Shown: positions 7,691 to 15,397, counted from the stretch's first letter. The stretch: DNA of 15,658 nt from Fidelibacterota bacterium (GCA_013203015.1 JABMPO010000105.1:1-15658); one strand, 5' to 3'. A program made the numbers and translations. The notes: a model not told the origin generated them from the letters alone.

Positions 7691-8721
7691 TGATTCCGCT
7701 AATAAACTATGATTTGAATACCCGCGAGCGATTGATATTAAAGGCGACCATCGAAGATTATATTGAGACTAAGGTGCCGATCAGTTCCGGGTATTTAAAG
7801 AATAAGCATAATTTTGGTCTAAGCCCAGCAACAATTCGATCGGCACTGGCTTCGCTGGAAAATAAAGGATTGCTATCACATCCTCACACTTCTTCCGGTC
7901 GAATTCCTACCGATACCGGTTATCGATTTTTTGTCGATCAATTATTGGATGGAGCTGAATCCAACCGGGATGAATTTCATCAAATAGAGCAATCGCTGAA
8001 GCGGGTATCATACAATGTTGATGAACTGATGCAGGCGGTGGCCAGTACACTGGCAACTGCCAGCCGAATGTTCGGTCTGGTTTTGGTTGAGCATTATCAG
8101 GAAAGCTTGTTAAAAGATATTGAATTGGTTCGACTGTCATCGGAAAGGGTAATGCTGGTACTGGCAATGAAATCCGGCTTTATTAACTCTATTACCTTGA
8201 ATCTCAGAGTTGCTGTGGAACAGGATGTCTTGGAATCTGTAACCCGGGTTTTAAAAGAACGCTTAATAGACCTTACCTTAACTGAAATTCAATTAACAAT
8301 TAAGGATAGATTACGCGATACAGATATTTACAGGCATGAGGTAATTCAGATATTGGTTAAAAATCCTATCCAGCATTTTTATATTGCCAGTGATAATATC
8401 ATTTATCAATCAACCCTGGTACCGCTGCTTGAACAACCTGAATTTCAGGACGCAAGCATTTTACAAAAAACATTAACTGCTCTTGAACCAAGTATCATTT
8501 CTAAATATCTGATTACTCAATTAGGTGATATGGGGAATTTTATTTTAATCGGCAGTGAAAATCCTAATGTTAACCTCGAGCATTGCAGTCTTATTTCTTC
8601 CAGATTTAAATCCGCCGATATTAATGGACAATTGATCGTTGTTGGCCCAACACGAATCCCATACCAGAATATTTTGAATATGTTAGCAAATTTTACGGAG
8701 ATACTACCTGATGTCTGTTGA
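7690..8721 (+). CDS. hrcA: Heat-inducible transcription repressor HrcA
   Basis: HrcA represses chaperone operons by binding CIRCE and is kept active by GroEL. The 343-residue product has the usual length. The N-terminal winged helix-turn-helix is seen in RERLILKATIEDYIETKVPISSGYL followed by LSPATIRSALASLENKGLL and SGRIPTDTGYRFFVD, all typical HrcA segments. The C-terminal part, including LIVVGPTRIPYQNILNML, matches the family's dimerisation/IDD region. The start is fixed by the usual distance to the RERLIL segment, even though it has no Shine-Dalgarno sequence and sits only 8 bases after the -10 box. The end overlaps grpE by 11 bases. Since no CIRCE is visible in the window, targets must lie elsewhere or the operator is divergent. 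Confidence 0.94.
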   Translation: MIPLINYDLNTRERLILKATIEDYIETKVPISSGYLKNKHNFGLSPATIRSALASLENKGLLSHPHTSSGRIPTDTGYRFFVDQLLDGAESNRDEFHQIEQSLKRVSYNVDELMQAVASTLATASRMFGLVLVEHYQESLLKDIELVRLSSERVMLVLAMKSGFINSITLNLRVAVEQDVLESVTRVLKERLIDLTLTEIQLTIKDRLRDTDIYRHEVIQILVKNPIQHFYIASDNIIYQSTLVPLLEQPEFQDASILQKTLTALEPSIISKYLITQLGDMGNFILIGSENPNVNLEHCSLISSRFKSADINGQLIVVGPTRIPYQNILNMLANFTEILPDVC

Positions 8722-9280
8722 CAAGCCCAAAGACGCTGCAAAAAAAAAGACAACCACCACCAGCAAGCCTGATAAAAAGGTGCCCAAGCCCAGTACAAGA
8801 CGAAAAAAGACGACAACTTCAACTAAGCAGTTAGACGATTTAAAAAAGAGAAATTCCGAGCTGGAAGATAAACTATTGCGGTTACGGGCGGAATATGAGA
8901 ATTACCGACGCCGGAAAAGTTCGGAAGTATTAAAACTAATGGAATACGAAGGCGAAAATATCCTCCGGGCAATATTACCGATTCTTGATGACCTGGATCG
9001 ATTGCAAGCTAATTTTTCCACCACTGCGGAAAAATCAGAAAAAGTTATGCAGACTGGCATAACGATGATTACAAATAAATTTCAGAAAATAATTGCCGAA
9101 TACGGGGTCGAAGCTTTTGATTCTATTGGTAAAATCTTGGATGCGAATTTGCACGATGCTATGATGGTCATGCAGAATGCTGATAAAGAGCTGAATGAAA
9201 TTTTACAGGAGCATGAAAAGGGGTACAAGTACAAAGACCGGGTTTTACGCCACGCTAAAGTTATTGTGAATAAAAAATGA
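8711..9280 (+). CDS. grpE: Nucleotide exchange factor GrpE with basic N-terminal tail
   Basis: GrpE speeds ADP release from DnaK. The 189-residue product has a long coiled-coil helix (about 40-70; KKRNSELEDKLLRLRAEYEN) with the family-typical RAEYENYRRR. The four-helix and beta-wing region follows, including ILPILDDLDR and DANLHDAMM, and a final VLRHAKVIVNKK. The first 40 residues are unusual: rich in Lys, Arg and Thr with almost no acidic residues, whereas GrpE tails are commonly acidic. The tail carries a run of nine A (8740-8748). GGAG at 8697-8700 lies 10 bases before the ATG, which supports this start. The gene overlaps hrcA by 11 bases and dnaJ by 4. No dnaK follows, unlike the common hrcA-grpE-dnaK-dnaJ order. 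Confidence 0.95.
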   Translation: MSVDKPKDAAKKKTTTTSKPDKKVPKPSTRRKKTTTSTKQLDDLKKRNSELEDKLLRLRAEYENYRRRKSSEVLKLMEYEGENILRAILPILDDLDRLQANFSTTAEKSEKVMQTGITMITNKFQKIIAEYGVEAFDSIGKILDANLHDAMMVMQNADKELNEILQEHEKGYKYKDRVLRHAKVIVNKK

Positions 9281-10410
9281 ATGACCTGTACGAAATATTA
9301 GGTGTTGATAAAAACGCCTCTACCAATGAAATCAAAAAATCCTATCGCAAGATAGCAATGAAATATCATCCGGATAAAAATCCCGGTAATGCTGCCGCCG
9401 AACAAAAGTTTAAAGAAGCTGCCGAAGCTTACGCAGTTTTGAAAGACGATCAGAAGCGTGGTCAATACGATCAATTCGGACACGCCGGTGTTGGAATGGG
9501 AGACCAGGGTGGTGGTGGTTTTGGCTTTTCCGGATTTGGTGGTGGTATCGATTTATCCGATGCCTTACGGATCTTCATGGATGGTTTTGGTGGCGGCGGT
9601 TTTGGTGGATTCGAGGATCTTTTTGGTGGTGGTCGCCAAAGGCGGCAAGTCCGGAAAGCGCGCGATATGAGGATTACCTTGCCACTTACATTAGCTGAAA
9701 TTCAGCAAGGTATTGAAAAAACTGTAAAAGTAAACCGTGCCGAAAAGTGCGAGACCTGTGATGGTAGTGGCGCAAAACCAGGAACTTCCCCGTCTTCCTG
9801 CCGCCATTGCGGCGGTTCTGGTCAGGTACGACAGATGAGTCGTACAATTTTTGGTCAATCAGTTGTAGTGCAGGAATGTCCGGTCTGTCATGGAACCGGT
9901 GAAATGATTGAGAAGCGTTGTAGCAGTTGCGGCGGAGATGGATCGATCAGGAAAACAGTTTCGATCAAAATAAATGTTCCTGCTGGTGTATCAGCAGGGA
10001 ATTATATGACCTTACGCGGGCAGGGAAACCAGGGCGGGGCCGGTGTCCTACCGGGAGATTTGGTGGTGTTTTTTGATGAAAAGGAAGACCGTTATTTTGC
10101 CCGACACGGAAATGATATATTTATCGAGGCATTAATATCTTTTTCCCAGGCTGCTCTTGGTGATGAGATCGAAGTACCGACTCTGGATGGTCGAGCAACC
10201 CTCAAGATACCGGCTGGAATTCAAGCCGGTACAATTCTGCGGATGCGAAAAAAAGGTTTACCCGAATTGAATGGATCAGCGCACGGCGATCAGTTAGTGC
10301 GAATTCAGCTTGAAACACCGGGCAAGCTTACGGCTCATGAAAAATCACTATTAAAGGAATTGGCCGGATCGGATCAACAAAAAACCAGATTTCAAAAAGT
10401 CAATTTGTAA
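9277..10410 (+). CDS. dnaJ: Chaperone protein DnaJ
   Basis: DnaJ delivers unfolded clients to DnaK and stimulates its ATPase. The 377-residue protein is a complete type I J-protein. The J domain spans residues 1-68, with HPD at 31-33. A Gly/Phe-rich region follows (about 71-120) and includes DALRIF, like the regulatory DIF segment. There are four CxxCxGxG zinc repeats: Cys158/161, 175/178, 201/204 and 215/218. The last is CSSCGGDG, still with both cysteines. The C-terminal substrate domains follow, with the usual PAGVSAGNYMTLRGQGN and PTLDGRATLKIPAGIQAG. The start overlaps grpE by 4 bases (ATGA), implying coupled translation. The intergenic dnaK is missing from the window, so the main partner must be encoded elsewhere. 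Confidence 0.97.
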   Translation: MNDLYEILGVDKNASTNEIKKSYRKIAMKYHPDKNPGNAAAEQKFKEAAEAYAVLKDDQKRGQYDQFGHAGVGMGDQGGGGFGFSGFGGGIDLSDALRIFMDGFGGGGFGGFEDLFGGGRQRRQVRKARDMRITLPLTLAEIQQGIEKTVKVNRAEKCETCDGSGAKPGTSPSSCRHCGGSGQVRQMSRTIFGQSVVVQECPVCHGTGEMIEKRCSSCGGDGSIRKTVSIKINVPAGVSAGNYMTLRGQGNQGGAGVLPGDLVVFFDEKEDRYFARHGNDIFIEALISFSQAALGDEIEVPTLDGRATLKIPAGIQAGTILRMRKKGLPELNGSAHGDQLVRIQLETPGKLTAHEKSLLKELAGSDQQKTRFQKVNL

Positions 10411-10835
10411 TGACAGCTTTCACACCCCAAGAAAAACTGTTAATTAAGTTTCTGGCAGGTGTAATCGTAATTGGTGTGGTAGTTGGGCTAATCAGGCATT
10501 ATAAATCCGGGGATGTGAATGCCATTTCAGCTACCAAAGAGTCCAATGCAGAGTTTATTGCCCAGGTTTCCAAAATTGAAGATAATCAGCCACCAGTTAT
10601 GTCAAACTTGGGAAATAATTCTGCCAACAGCGAAAATGTGACGTCACTTATTAATTTGAATACTGCAACAATTGAGGAACTGATAACCTTGCCAAAAATC
10701 GGTCCAGTTACTGCAGAAAGGATTATACGTTTTCGAGCAGATTTTGGTAACTTTAAGAACATTGATGAGCTAAAAAATATTAAAGGTATTGGTCAAAAGA
10801 CGATCGATAATATTAAGCCACTGATAACATTGTGA
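10410..10835 (+). CDS. ComEA-like helix-hairpin-helix protein, membrane-anchored
   Basis: The 141-residue protein has one hydrophobic segment near the N-terminus (about 12-28, LIKFLAGVIVIGVVVGL), a polar low-complexity linker, and a C-terminal double helix-hairpin-helix domain (about 81-141). That domain begins INLNTATIEELITLPKIGP, continues with TAERIIRFRADFGNF and ends KNIKGIGQKTIDNIKPLITL. The order matches ComEA-family DNA-binding proteins, which hold incoming double-stranded DNA outside the inner membrane during natural transformation. Similar short proteins occur in many non-competent bacteria, so a competence role is inference. The ATG shares one base with the dnaJ stop (TAATG). The competence-linked dprA is about 3.7 kb downstream; no comEC or pilus gene is present here. 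Confidence 0.8.
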   Translation: MTAFTPQEKLLIKFLAGVIVIGVVVGLIRHYKSGDVNAISATKESNAEFIAQVSKIEDNQPPVMSNLGNNSANSENVTSLINLNTATIEELITLPKIGPVTAERIIRFRADFGNFKNIDELKNIKGIGQKTIDNIKPLITL

Positions 10836-10852
10836 TACTTAGGGTATGTTAA

Positions 10853-11593
10853 ATGAATAAACGAAAGAATCGTATTTTTGCTGACGGACTCGAATTTATT
10901 ATCATCTTCAGTATGATACTCATGCTGATTTCCATTTATGTACCCCGTGCAATCTGGGACGAAGAGGAGCAAATTGAGAAAATAAGTCGTTTCAGGATGG
11001 AGAACGTTTTTGACGTTGAAGATTTTTACCATCAATTACATGGAGAATATTCAGCCGATCCGTTATGGGCGATGAATGTTGTCAATGCGATCCGGGATTC
11101 ACTGACTGCTGATTCTACTTATCTTAATGAGCAAGTTTTAAAACTTGGCGGACAATTGGTTAATGTAAATGTGCCTAAAGGCTGGGATGTGATTTTTGAT
11201 ACCACATTTGGGTTTCGCGGGGAAAGAAAAGATAATGTTAAATATACCCAGTATGTTGTAGTTATGTATCATCAAGAACAAGATATTTATGACACTTCTT
11301 ACGTGGTAGAGAAGGATCTTGCCGCAATTAAAGAGAATCCGGATTTTGTTGGTATTATTGCCGAAAATCCCTCGGAGCGAGTTGAATTAATTACCTATTA
11401 TGACTCATACATGCCTGATTCAGCACTATTTTACTGTCCTCTGATTGAAAAACCATACGAAGTTGTTGTCGAAAATGGTATTAAAATTTCAAGTCCTATA
11501 AAGGAGGTTGTAAAAGATCGCAGGTATCTGATTTTTTCTTTCAGGGGCGAGAATCACGGTTATATCGAGGATGGCGTTTCCAGCTGGAATTGA
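10853..11593 (+). CDS. Unrecognised membrane-anchored protein
   Basis: I do not recognise this 246-residue protein. A basic start (MNKRKNR) is followed by a hydrophobic helix at about residues 13-30 (LEFIIIFSMILMLISIYV), then a soluble mixed domain rich in acidic and aromatic residues, so the topology is probably inner-membrane anchor with a periplasmic domain. There is one cysteine, in LFYCPL, and no catalytic motif that I can identify. Distinctive segments are PRAIWDEEEQIEKI, WAMNVVNAIRDSLTADSTY and IIAENPSERVELITYYDSY. AGGG at about 10843 lies before the ATG as a weak ribosome binding site. It sits 17 bases after the ComEA-like gene and is probably in the same transcript. Coding is supported by open length, base composition like the neighbours and a clean membrane helix. 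Confidence 0.8.
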   Translation: MNKRKNRIFADGLEFIIIFSMILMLISIYVPRAIWDEEEQIEKISRFRMENVFDVEDFYHQLHGEYSADPLWAMNVVNAIRDSLTADSTYLNEQVLKLGGQLVNVNVPKGWDVIFDTTFGFRGERKDNVKYTQYVVVMYHQEQDIYDTSYVVEKDLAAIKENPDFVGIIAENPSERVELITYYDSYMPDSALFYCPLIEKPYEVVVENGIKISSPIKEVVKDRRYLIFSFRGENHGYIEDGVSSWN

Positions 11594-11708
11594 TCTCTGA
11601 AAAAGTAGAGTATACCGATGGTGCAACCTTAATGGTTGTTTAATATTTACTGAGCGCAATTTTTGATCGGGCAAATGTAATTTGGCTGTCCATTTTAAGT
11701 AGACTGCT

Positions 11709-12224
11709 ATGAAAATTATTGCCGGAAAATATAAGAACCATCATATTAAGACTTATGCTCGGGCTGCGTACCGACCAACTTCCGCACGGGTAAGAAAGAG
11801 TATTTTTGATATTCTTCAAAATCTTCAGGGGGCGCGGGTTTTGGATCTTTTTGCAGGAAGTGGAATGTTAGGATTTGAAGCTGCCAGTCGCGGTGCCAAG
11901 GAGATAACGTTCGTAGAATTTGACCAGTACGCAATTCAGTTTATCAAAACAAATGCTGCATTGTTAATGGACACTCATTTTAGTATTTTTAAAAAAAATG
12001 TGTTTACCTATTTACAGTTTTCAGGTGAATATGATTACATCTTTGCAGATCCACCATATGAAAAGATTGATCTTGAAAAATTAATCGACCTGTGCAGGCA
12101 GAGAATAGTACCACAAGGTTTGTTTATCCTGGAATCGTCTCGCCGTGATAAATTACCGAGCGGAATGACCAGAAAAAAAGTGTATGGAGATACAGTTATT
12201 TCCTTTTGGGAGAGCAATAAATGA
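11709..12224 (+). CDS. rsmD: 16S rRNA (guanine(966)-N(2))-methyltransferase
   Basis: RsmD methylates N2 of G966 in 16S rRNA (E. coli numbering) on 30S subunits. The 171-residue product is slightly short but within family range. The N-terminal MKIIAGKYKN and PTSARVRKSIFDIL are family signatures. The SAM-binding motif I is LDLFAGSGMLGFEA (45-58), an acidic motif follows in TFVEFD, and the catalytic DPPY is at 114-117. The ATG follows a 115-base gap holding no clear promoter or strong terminator. The gene overlaps coaD by 4 bases, the rsmD-coaD pairing seen in many bacteria. Nothing appears broken. Confidence 0.94.
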   Translation: MKIIAGKYKNHHIKTYARAAYRPTSARVRKSIFDILQNLQGARVLDLFAGSGMLGFEAASRGAKEITFVEFDQYAIQFIKTNAALLMDTHFSIFKKNVFTYLQFSGEYDYIFADPPYEKIDLEKLIDLCRQRIVPQGLFILESSRRDKLPSGMTRKKVYGDTVISFWESNK

Positions 12225-12700
12225 AAAAAGCAATTTATCCGGGCAGTTTCGATCCGGTGACATATGGACATCTTGACATAGCTCAGAGAGCAGCAGCTCT
12301 TTTTGATGAGGTTATTTTTGTCGTTGCGGTCAACCCAACAAAGGCGCCGTTGTTATCGACAGCGGAGCGGGTCAAGCTGATTGAGATTGCCACTGGTGAT
12401 ATGAAAAATGTCAAGGTTACTTCATCCGCAGATTTGATTGCCAATGTGGCGCGAGTAGAATCAGCAGTAGCGTTGATTCGTGGCTTACGGCACGTTAGTG
12501 ACTTTGAATATGAGTTTCAGATGGCCATGATGAACTATCACCTGAATCCCGATGTTTCTACTGTGTTGTTGATTCCGGATGAGAAATACATTCATCTGAA
12601 TTCAACAGTTATTAAAGATATTGTCCGGTTGAATGGAGATGTGAGCAGATATATCCCGGATACGGTTTTGGCAGCGTTGCAGAATAAATTAATTTCTTGA
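12221..12700 (+). CDS. coaD: Phosphopantetheine adenylyltransferase
   Basis: CoaD adenylates 4'-phosphopantetheine to dephospho-CoA, the fourth step of coenzyme A synthesis. The 159-residue product is the usual length. The N-terminal YPGSFDPVTYGHLDI contains the TxGH nucleotidyltransferase motif (Thr14-His17). Also visible are VVAVNPTKAPLLS, AVALIRGLRHVSDFEYEFQMAMMN (substrate-binding), and near the C-terminus LNSTVIKDI, the counterpart of the family's SSSxxK motif. GGGAGAG at 12208-12214, six bases before the ATG, is a good ribosome binding site inside rsmD. The ATG overlaps the rsmD stop by 4 bases. Confidence 0.96.
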   Translation: MKKAIYPGSFDPVTYGHLDIAQRAAALFDEVIFVVAVNPTKAPLLSTAERVKLIEIATGDMKNVKVTSSADLIANVARVESAVALIRGLRHVSDFEYEFQMAMMNYHLNPDVSTVLLIPDEKYIHLNSTVIKDIVRLNGDVSRYIPDTVLAALQNKLIS

Positions 12701-12744
12701 GGGTGAAATCAGAATACGAAGTTGAAGAAAGGTTATACAAATAA

Positions 12745-13026
12745 ATGCCTACTTATGATTATCGCTGTACAGTATGTGGCAATCGATTCGAACATTTTCA
12801 ATCCATGTTTGATGAGCCATTAAAAATTTGTCCCCAATGCAATTCTGCAGTGAAAAGAGTTATTAGCGGTGGAGCCGGCTTAATATTTAAGGGATCCGGG
12901 TTTTACATCACCGACTATAAGAATAAGAAATCTAACAACAATTCCGCAGGTAAAAAACCGGATGTGAAATCTTCGAAAGTAGAAAATAAGGCGAATAAAC
13001 CTGTTCAAACTGCTAAAAAGGATTAA
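12745..13026 (+). CDS. FmdB-family zinc ribbon protein with lysine-rich tail
   Basis: This 93-residue protein begins MPTYDYRCTVCGNRFEHFQS, the FmdB-type start. Two CxxC knuckles (Cys8/Cys11 and Cys29/Cys32) form a small zinc ribbon. The next segment, VKRVISGGAGLIFKGSGFYITDY, is also common in the family, whose function is not established. The C-terminal third is low complexity, rich in Lys, Asn and Ser, with no predicted fold. A possible ribosome binding site (AAAGG at 12728-12732) is 12 bases before the ATG. It stands apart from coaD by 44 bases and from obgE by 121 bases. Confidence 0.85.
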   Translation: MPTYDYRCTVCGNRFEHFQSMFDEPLKICPQCNSAVKRVISGGAGLIFKGSGFYITDYKNKKSNNNSAGKKPDVKSSKVENKANKPVQTAKKD

Positions 13027-13147
13027 TTATTACCAGCCTGCGAACAAGCCACAACTCCGAATCTGTGATAATCTACGAGAAAAAGGTATAGCAACAGTAA
13101 TATGTTTACCGTAAATGCCCTAACTTTGTTAGTTGGAAACACAATAA

Positions 13148-14125
13148 ATGTTTATTGATTTTGTTCAAGTCGAGTTGGTTGCCGGTAATGGCGGTCCCGG
13201 AGCGATAAGTTTTCGCCGTGAAAAATTTATACCGAAGGGTGGTCCCAATGGCGGCGATGGCGGACGGGGCGGCCATATTACTTTAATTGTAAACACACAT
13301 CTAAATACTTTACAGGATATCCGGTATCAGCGTGTCTATAAGGCCGAAAAAGGTCAACCGGGGCAGGGCGGATTAAAAACCGGCCGTAATGGGAAGGATA
13401 TTCGAATTGCTGTTCCAGCCGGTACCATTATCAAAATATCTGACACTGGAGAAATTGTCGCGGATTTTACCGAAACTGGTCAGGAAGAGATTGTATGCAA
13501 AGGAGGAAAAGGCGGGCTTGGGAATGTTCATTTTAAATCATCGACACGCCAGACCCCTCGTTATGCTCAGCCGGGTTTGCCGGGCGAAACGGGTAAATTC
13601 GATATTGAACTCAAGGTATTAGCGGATGTTGGACTGGTTGGTCTGCCGAATGCCGGTAAATCAACACTTATTTCCAGTGTGTCGGCAGCCAGGCCAAAAA
13701 TTGCGGATTATCCATTTACTACTCTCCAACCACATCTGGGAATTGTGAAATACGGGGAATACAAGTCATTTGTAATGGCTGATATACCGGGGTTAATTGA
13801 AGGTGCCAGTAGCGGAAAAGGATTGGGGCATCAATTCCTGAAGCATATTGAACGAACTAAGATTCTGATTTATATTATTGATGTGATGGAACCGGAACCA
13901 CAATCTGTATTTGATATTTTGTACAATGAATTAAAACAGTTCAATCCGGATATGGGATTAAAAAAGCACTTGATTATCCGTTCAAAAATGGATACAGTTG
14001 CCATTGATGAGAAACTTAACCAGTGGGCGAGTTTTTCGGAACCGACTATTGATATATCATCTGTAACCCATAGCGGTATAAAATTATTAATTAACTCTAT
14101 CGTGAAAATAATTAATGAATCATGA
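13148..14125 (+). CDS. obgE: GTPase Obg, ribosome-assembly and stress-linked
   Basis: Obg binds the large ribosomal subunit and acts in late assembly and growth control. The 325-residue protein has the glycine-rich Obg domain (1-158; RREKFIPKGGPNGGDGGRGG is diagnostic) followed by the G domain. Motifs: G1 GLPNAGKS (165-172), G2 YPFTT (188-192), G3 DIPGLIEGA (212-220), G4 SKMD (279-282) and G5 SS (304-305, in DISSVTHSG). The G4 motif is usually NKxD; here Asn is Ser, which may alter guanine affinity, although such variants exist. There is no C-terminal OCT extension, as in many Obg proteins. Its last 11 bases overlap dprA. A clear promoter or strong ribosome binding site is not visible in the 121-base gap upstream. 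Confidence 0.94.
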   Translation: MFIDFVQVELVAGNGGPGAISFRREKFIPKGGPNGGDGGRGGHITLIVNTHLNTLQDIRYQRVYKAEKGQPGQGGLKTGRNGKDIRIAVPAGTIIKISDTGEIVADFTETGQEEIVCKGGKGGLGNVHFKSSTRQTPRYAQPGLPGETGKFDIELKVLADVGLVGLPNAGKSTLISSVSAARPKIADYPFTTLQPHLGIVKYGEYKSFVMADIPGLIEGASSGKGLGHQFLKHIERTKILIYIIDVMEPEPQSVFDILYNELKQFNPDMGLKKHLIIRSKMDTVAIDEKLNQWASFSEPTIDISSVTHSGIKLLINSIVKIINES

Positions 14126-15209
14126 ACAAATTGTTGCACTGTTAAATCTGCAGAATGTGAAAGGGGTTGGACCGCAAAAAGTTCGCCATCTGGTAACATT
14201 TTTCAAAGATCCCAAAATAATATTTGAACAAGATCGAAAGTCACTTTGTCGTGTTGAGAGTATAGACATCAAATCGGCCGATAGAATTCGGGCGTACTGT
14301 TCTTTTGACTATGGCCATTCTGTAGTTGAGAGCTGTAAAAAAATTGATGCCAGAATATTGACATTTTGGAATGCAGATTATCCGTTGTTGTTAAAGAAAA
14401 TCTATGATCCGCCTCCAATCCTTTACGTACTTGGTCAGGTAATTCCCCAGGTAGAAGATTGCATCGCTTTAGTGGGAAGTCGTACAACCACTGCCTATGG
14501 CCGATCTTCTGCAATTAAAATTACCAGACGGCTGGTCGAATTAGGACTTACAACCGTTAGTGGTTTGGCGCGGGGAATAGATTCGGTAGTTCATCGGGAG
14601 ACCGTTGCTGCCGGTGGTCGTACGATTGCGGTGTTGGGTAGTGGAGTAGATATAATTTATCCGGCGGAAAACCGGAAGTTGGCACTCGATTTACAAAATA
14701 ATGGTTTACTGCTGAGCGAGTATCCGCCTGGAACTAAGCCAGATGCGCGGAATTTTCCTCAGCGAAATCGAATCATTAGTGGATTAGCCCACGCAACAGT
14801 TATTATCGAAGCCGGAAATCGTAGTGGCGCAATACTGACCGCATTGAATGCAATCGACCAGAATCGTGATCTTTTTGCCTTACCGGGACGCATCACTGAT
14901 AAACAAAGTGTGGGTTGTGTGCGGCTTATCAGTCACGGGGCGGTTCCGGTTACTACACCTGAAATGATCTATGAGGGTATTCGTCCCAGACTCGCAAAAC
15001 CTGGCCGAGTAATACAACAAGAAATCGAATTGGATTTGACTGATCAAGAACGTGAAGTACTGGGTTTACTATCGACTGATCCGGTGCACATTGATGACAT
15101 CGCTAAAAATACCAACTTGGATATCTCACATTTGCTCACAATTTTACTCCAGCTTGAATTGAAAAATGCCGTGGTTCAAATGAGCGGCAAACAATTTGTT
15201 ACTGCTTGA
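14115..15209 (+). CDS. dprA: DNA processing protein DprA
   Basis: DprA (Smf) binds single-stranded DNA taken up by competent cells and loads RecA; it is also widespread in species not known to transform. The 364-residue product is complete. The N-terminal helix-hairpin-helix-like region includes NLQNVKGVGPQKVRHL. The Rossmann-type core (about 115-285) has GSRTTTAYG (121-129), SGLARGIDSVVH (149-160), the nucleotide-site FPQRNRIISGLA (214-225), and EAGNRSGAILTA. A C-terminal winged-helix domain (about 305-364) follows, as in longer DprA proteins. The start overlaps obgE by 11 bases, so translation is probably coupled. Nothing is truncated, and a tRNA cluster follows after 92 bases. Confidence 0.95.
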   Translation: MNHEQIVALLNLQNVKGVGPQKVRHLVTFFKDPKIIFEQDRKSLCRVESIDIKSADRIRAYCSFDYGHSVVESCKKIDARILTFWNADYPLLLKKIYDPPPILYVLGQVIPQVEDCIALVGSRTTTAYGRSSAIKITRRLVELGLTTVSGLARGIDSVVHRETVAAGGRTIAVLGSGVDIIYPAENRKLALDLQNNGLLLSEYPPGTKPDARNFPQRNRIISGLAHATVIIEAGNRSGAILTALNAIDQNRDLFALPGRITDKQSVGCVRLISHGAVPVTTPEMIYEGIRPRLAKPGRVIQQEIELDLTDQEREVLGLLSTDPVHIDDIAKNTNLDISHLLTILLQLELKNAVVQMSGKQFVTA

Positions 15210-15253
15210 CAAAATTCGGATTGTATAACCATTTGTCCAGCGGTAATTTTGCC

Positions 15254-15268
15254 AGCGCAATTTGCGCT
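15254..15268. terminator. Possible terminator hairpin after dprA
   Basis: AGCGCAATTTGCGCT is a perfect 15-base palindrome, giving a GC-rich stem of 5-7 base pairs, and lies 45 bases past the dprA stop. It has no following T-run, so intrinsic termination is uncertain; it could also be an operator or processing site upstream of the tRNA cluster. Confidence 0.3.
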
Positions 15269-15301
15269 TAATAAACAAATTTGTTCATTGAAACAATTTC
15301 C

Positions 15302-15392
15302 GGAGAGGTGGCCGAGCTGGCTGAAGGCGCTCGCCTGCTAAGTGAGTGAGGGGCGTTAAACTCCTCCCAGGGTTCGAATCCCTGCCTCTCCG
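15302..15392 (+). tRNA. tRNA-Ser(GCT)
   Basis: A 91-nt class II tRNA. The acceptor stem GGAGAGG (15302-15308) pairs with CCTCTCC (15385-15391), with discriminator G15392. The anticodon stem CTCGC pairs with GTGAG around the loop CTGCTAA, giving anticodon GCT at 15337-15339. A long variable arm (about 15347-15367) is characteristic of tRNA-Ser, and the T-arm is CAGGG-TTCGAAT-CCCTG. The 3' CCA is not encoded. It reads AGC and AGT codons. Confidence 0.96.
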
Positions 15393-15397
15393 CAACC

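Noticed and set aside
11624..11641. Hairpin CAACC-TTAAT-GGTTG after the unknown gene, as a terminator
   Set aside because: Only five base pairs and at most three T after it; too weak to call.
13120..13132. CTAACTTTGTTAG hairpin upstream of obgE as a regulatory element
   Set aside because: A 5-bp AT-rich stem with a 3-base loop is expected by chance in such DNA.
15206..15229. TTGACA (15206) with TATAAC (15224) as a tRNA promoter
   Set aside because: Only 12 bases lie between the boxes, far below the usual 16-18, and the first overlaps the dprA stop; no defensible tRNA promoter was found in the gap.
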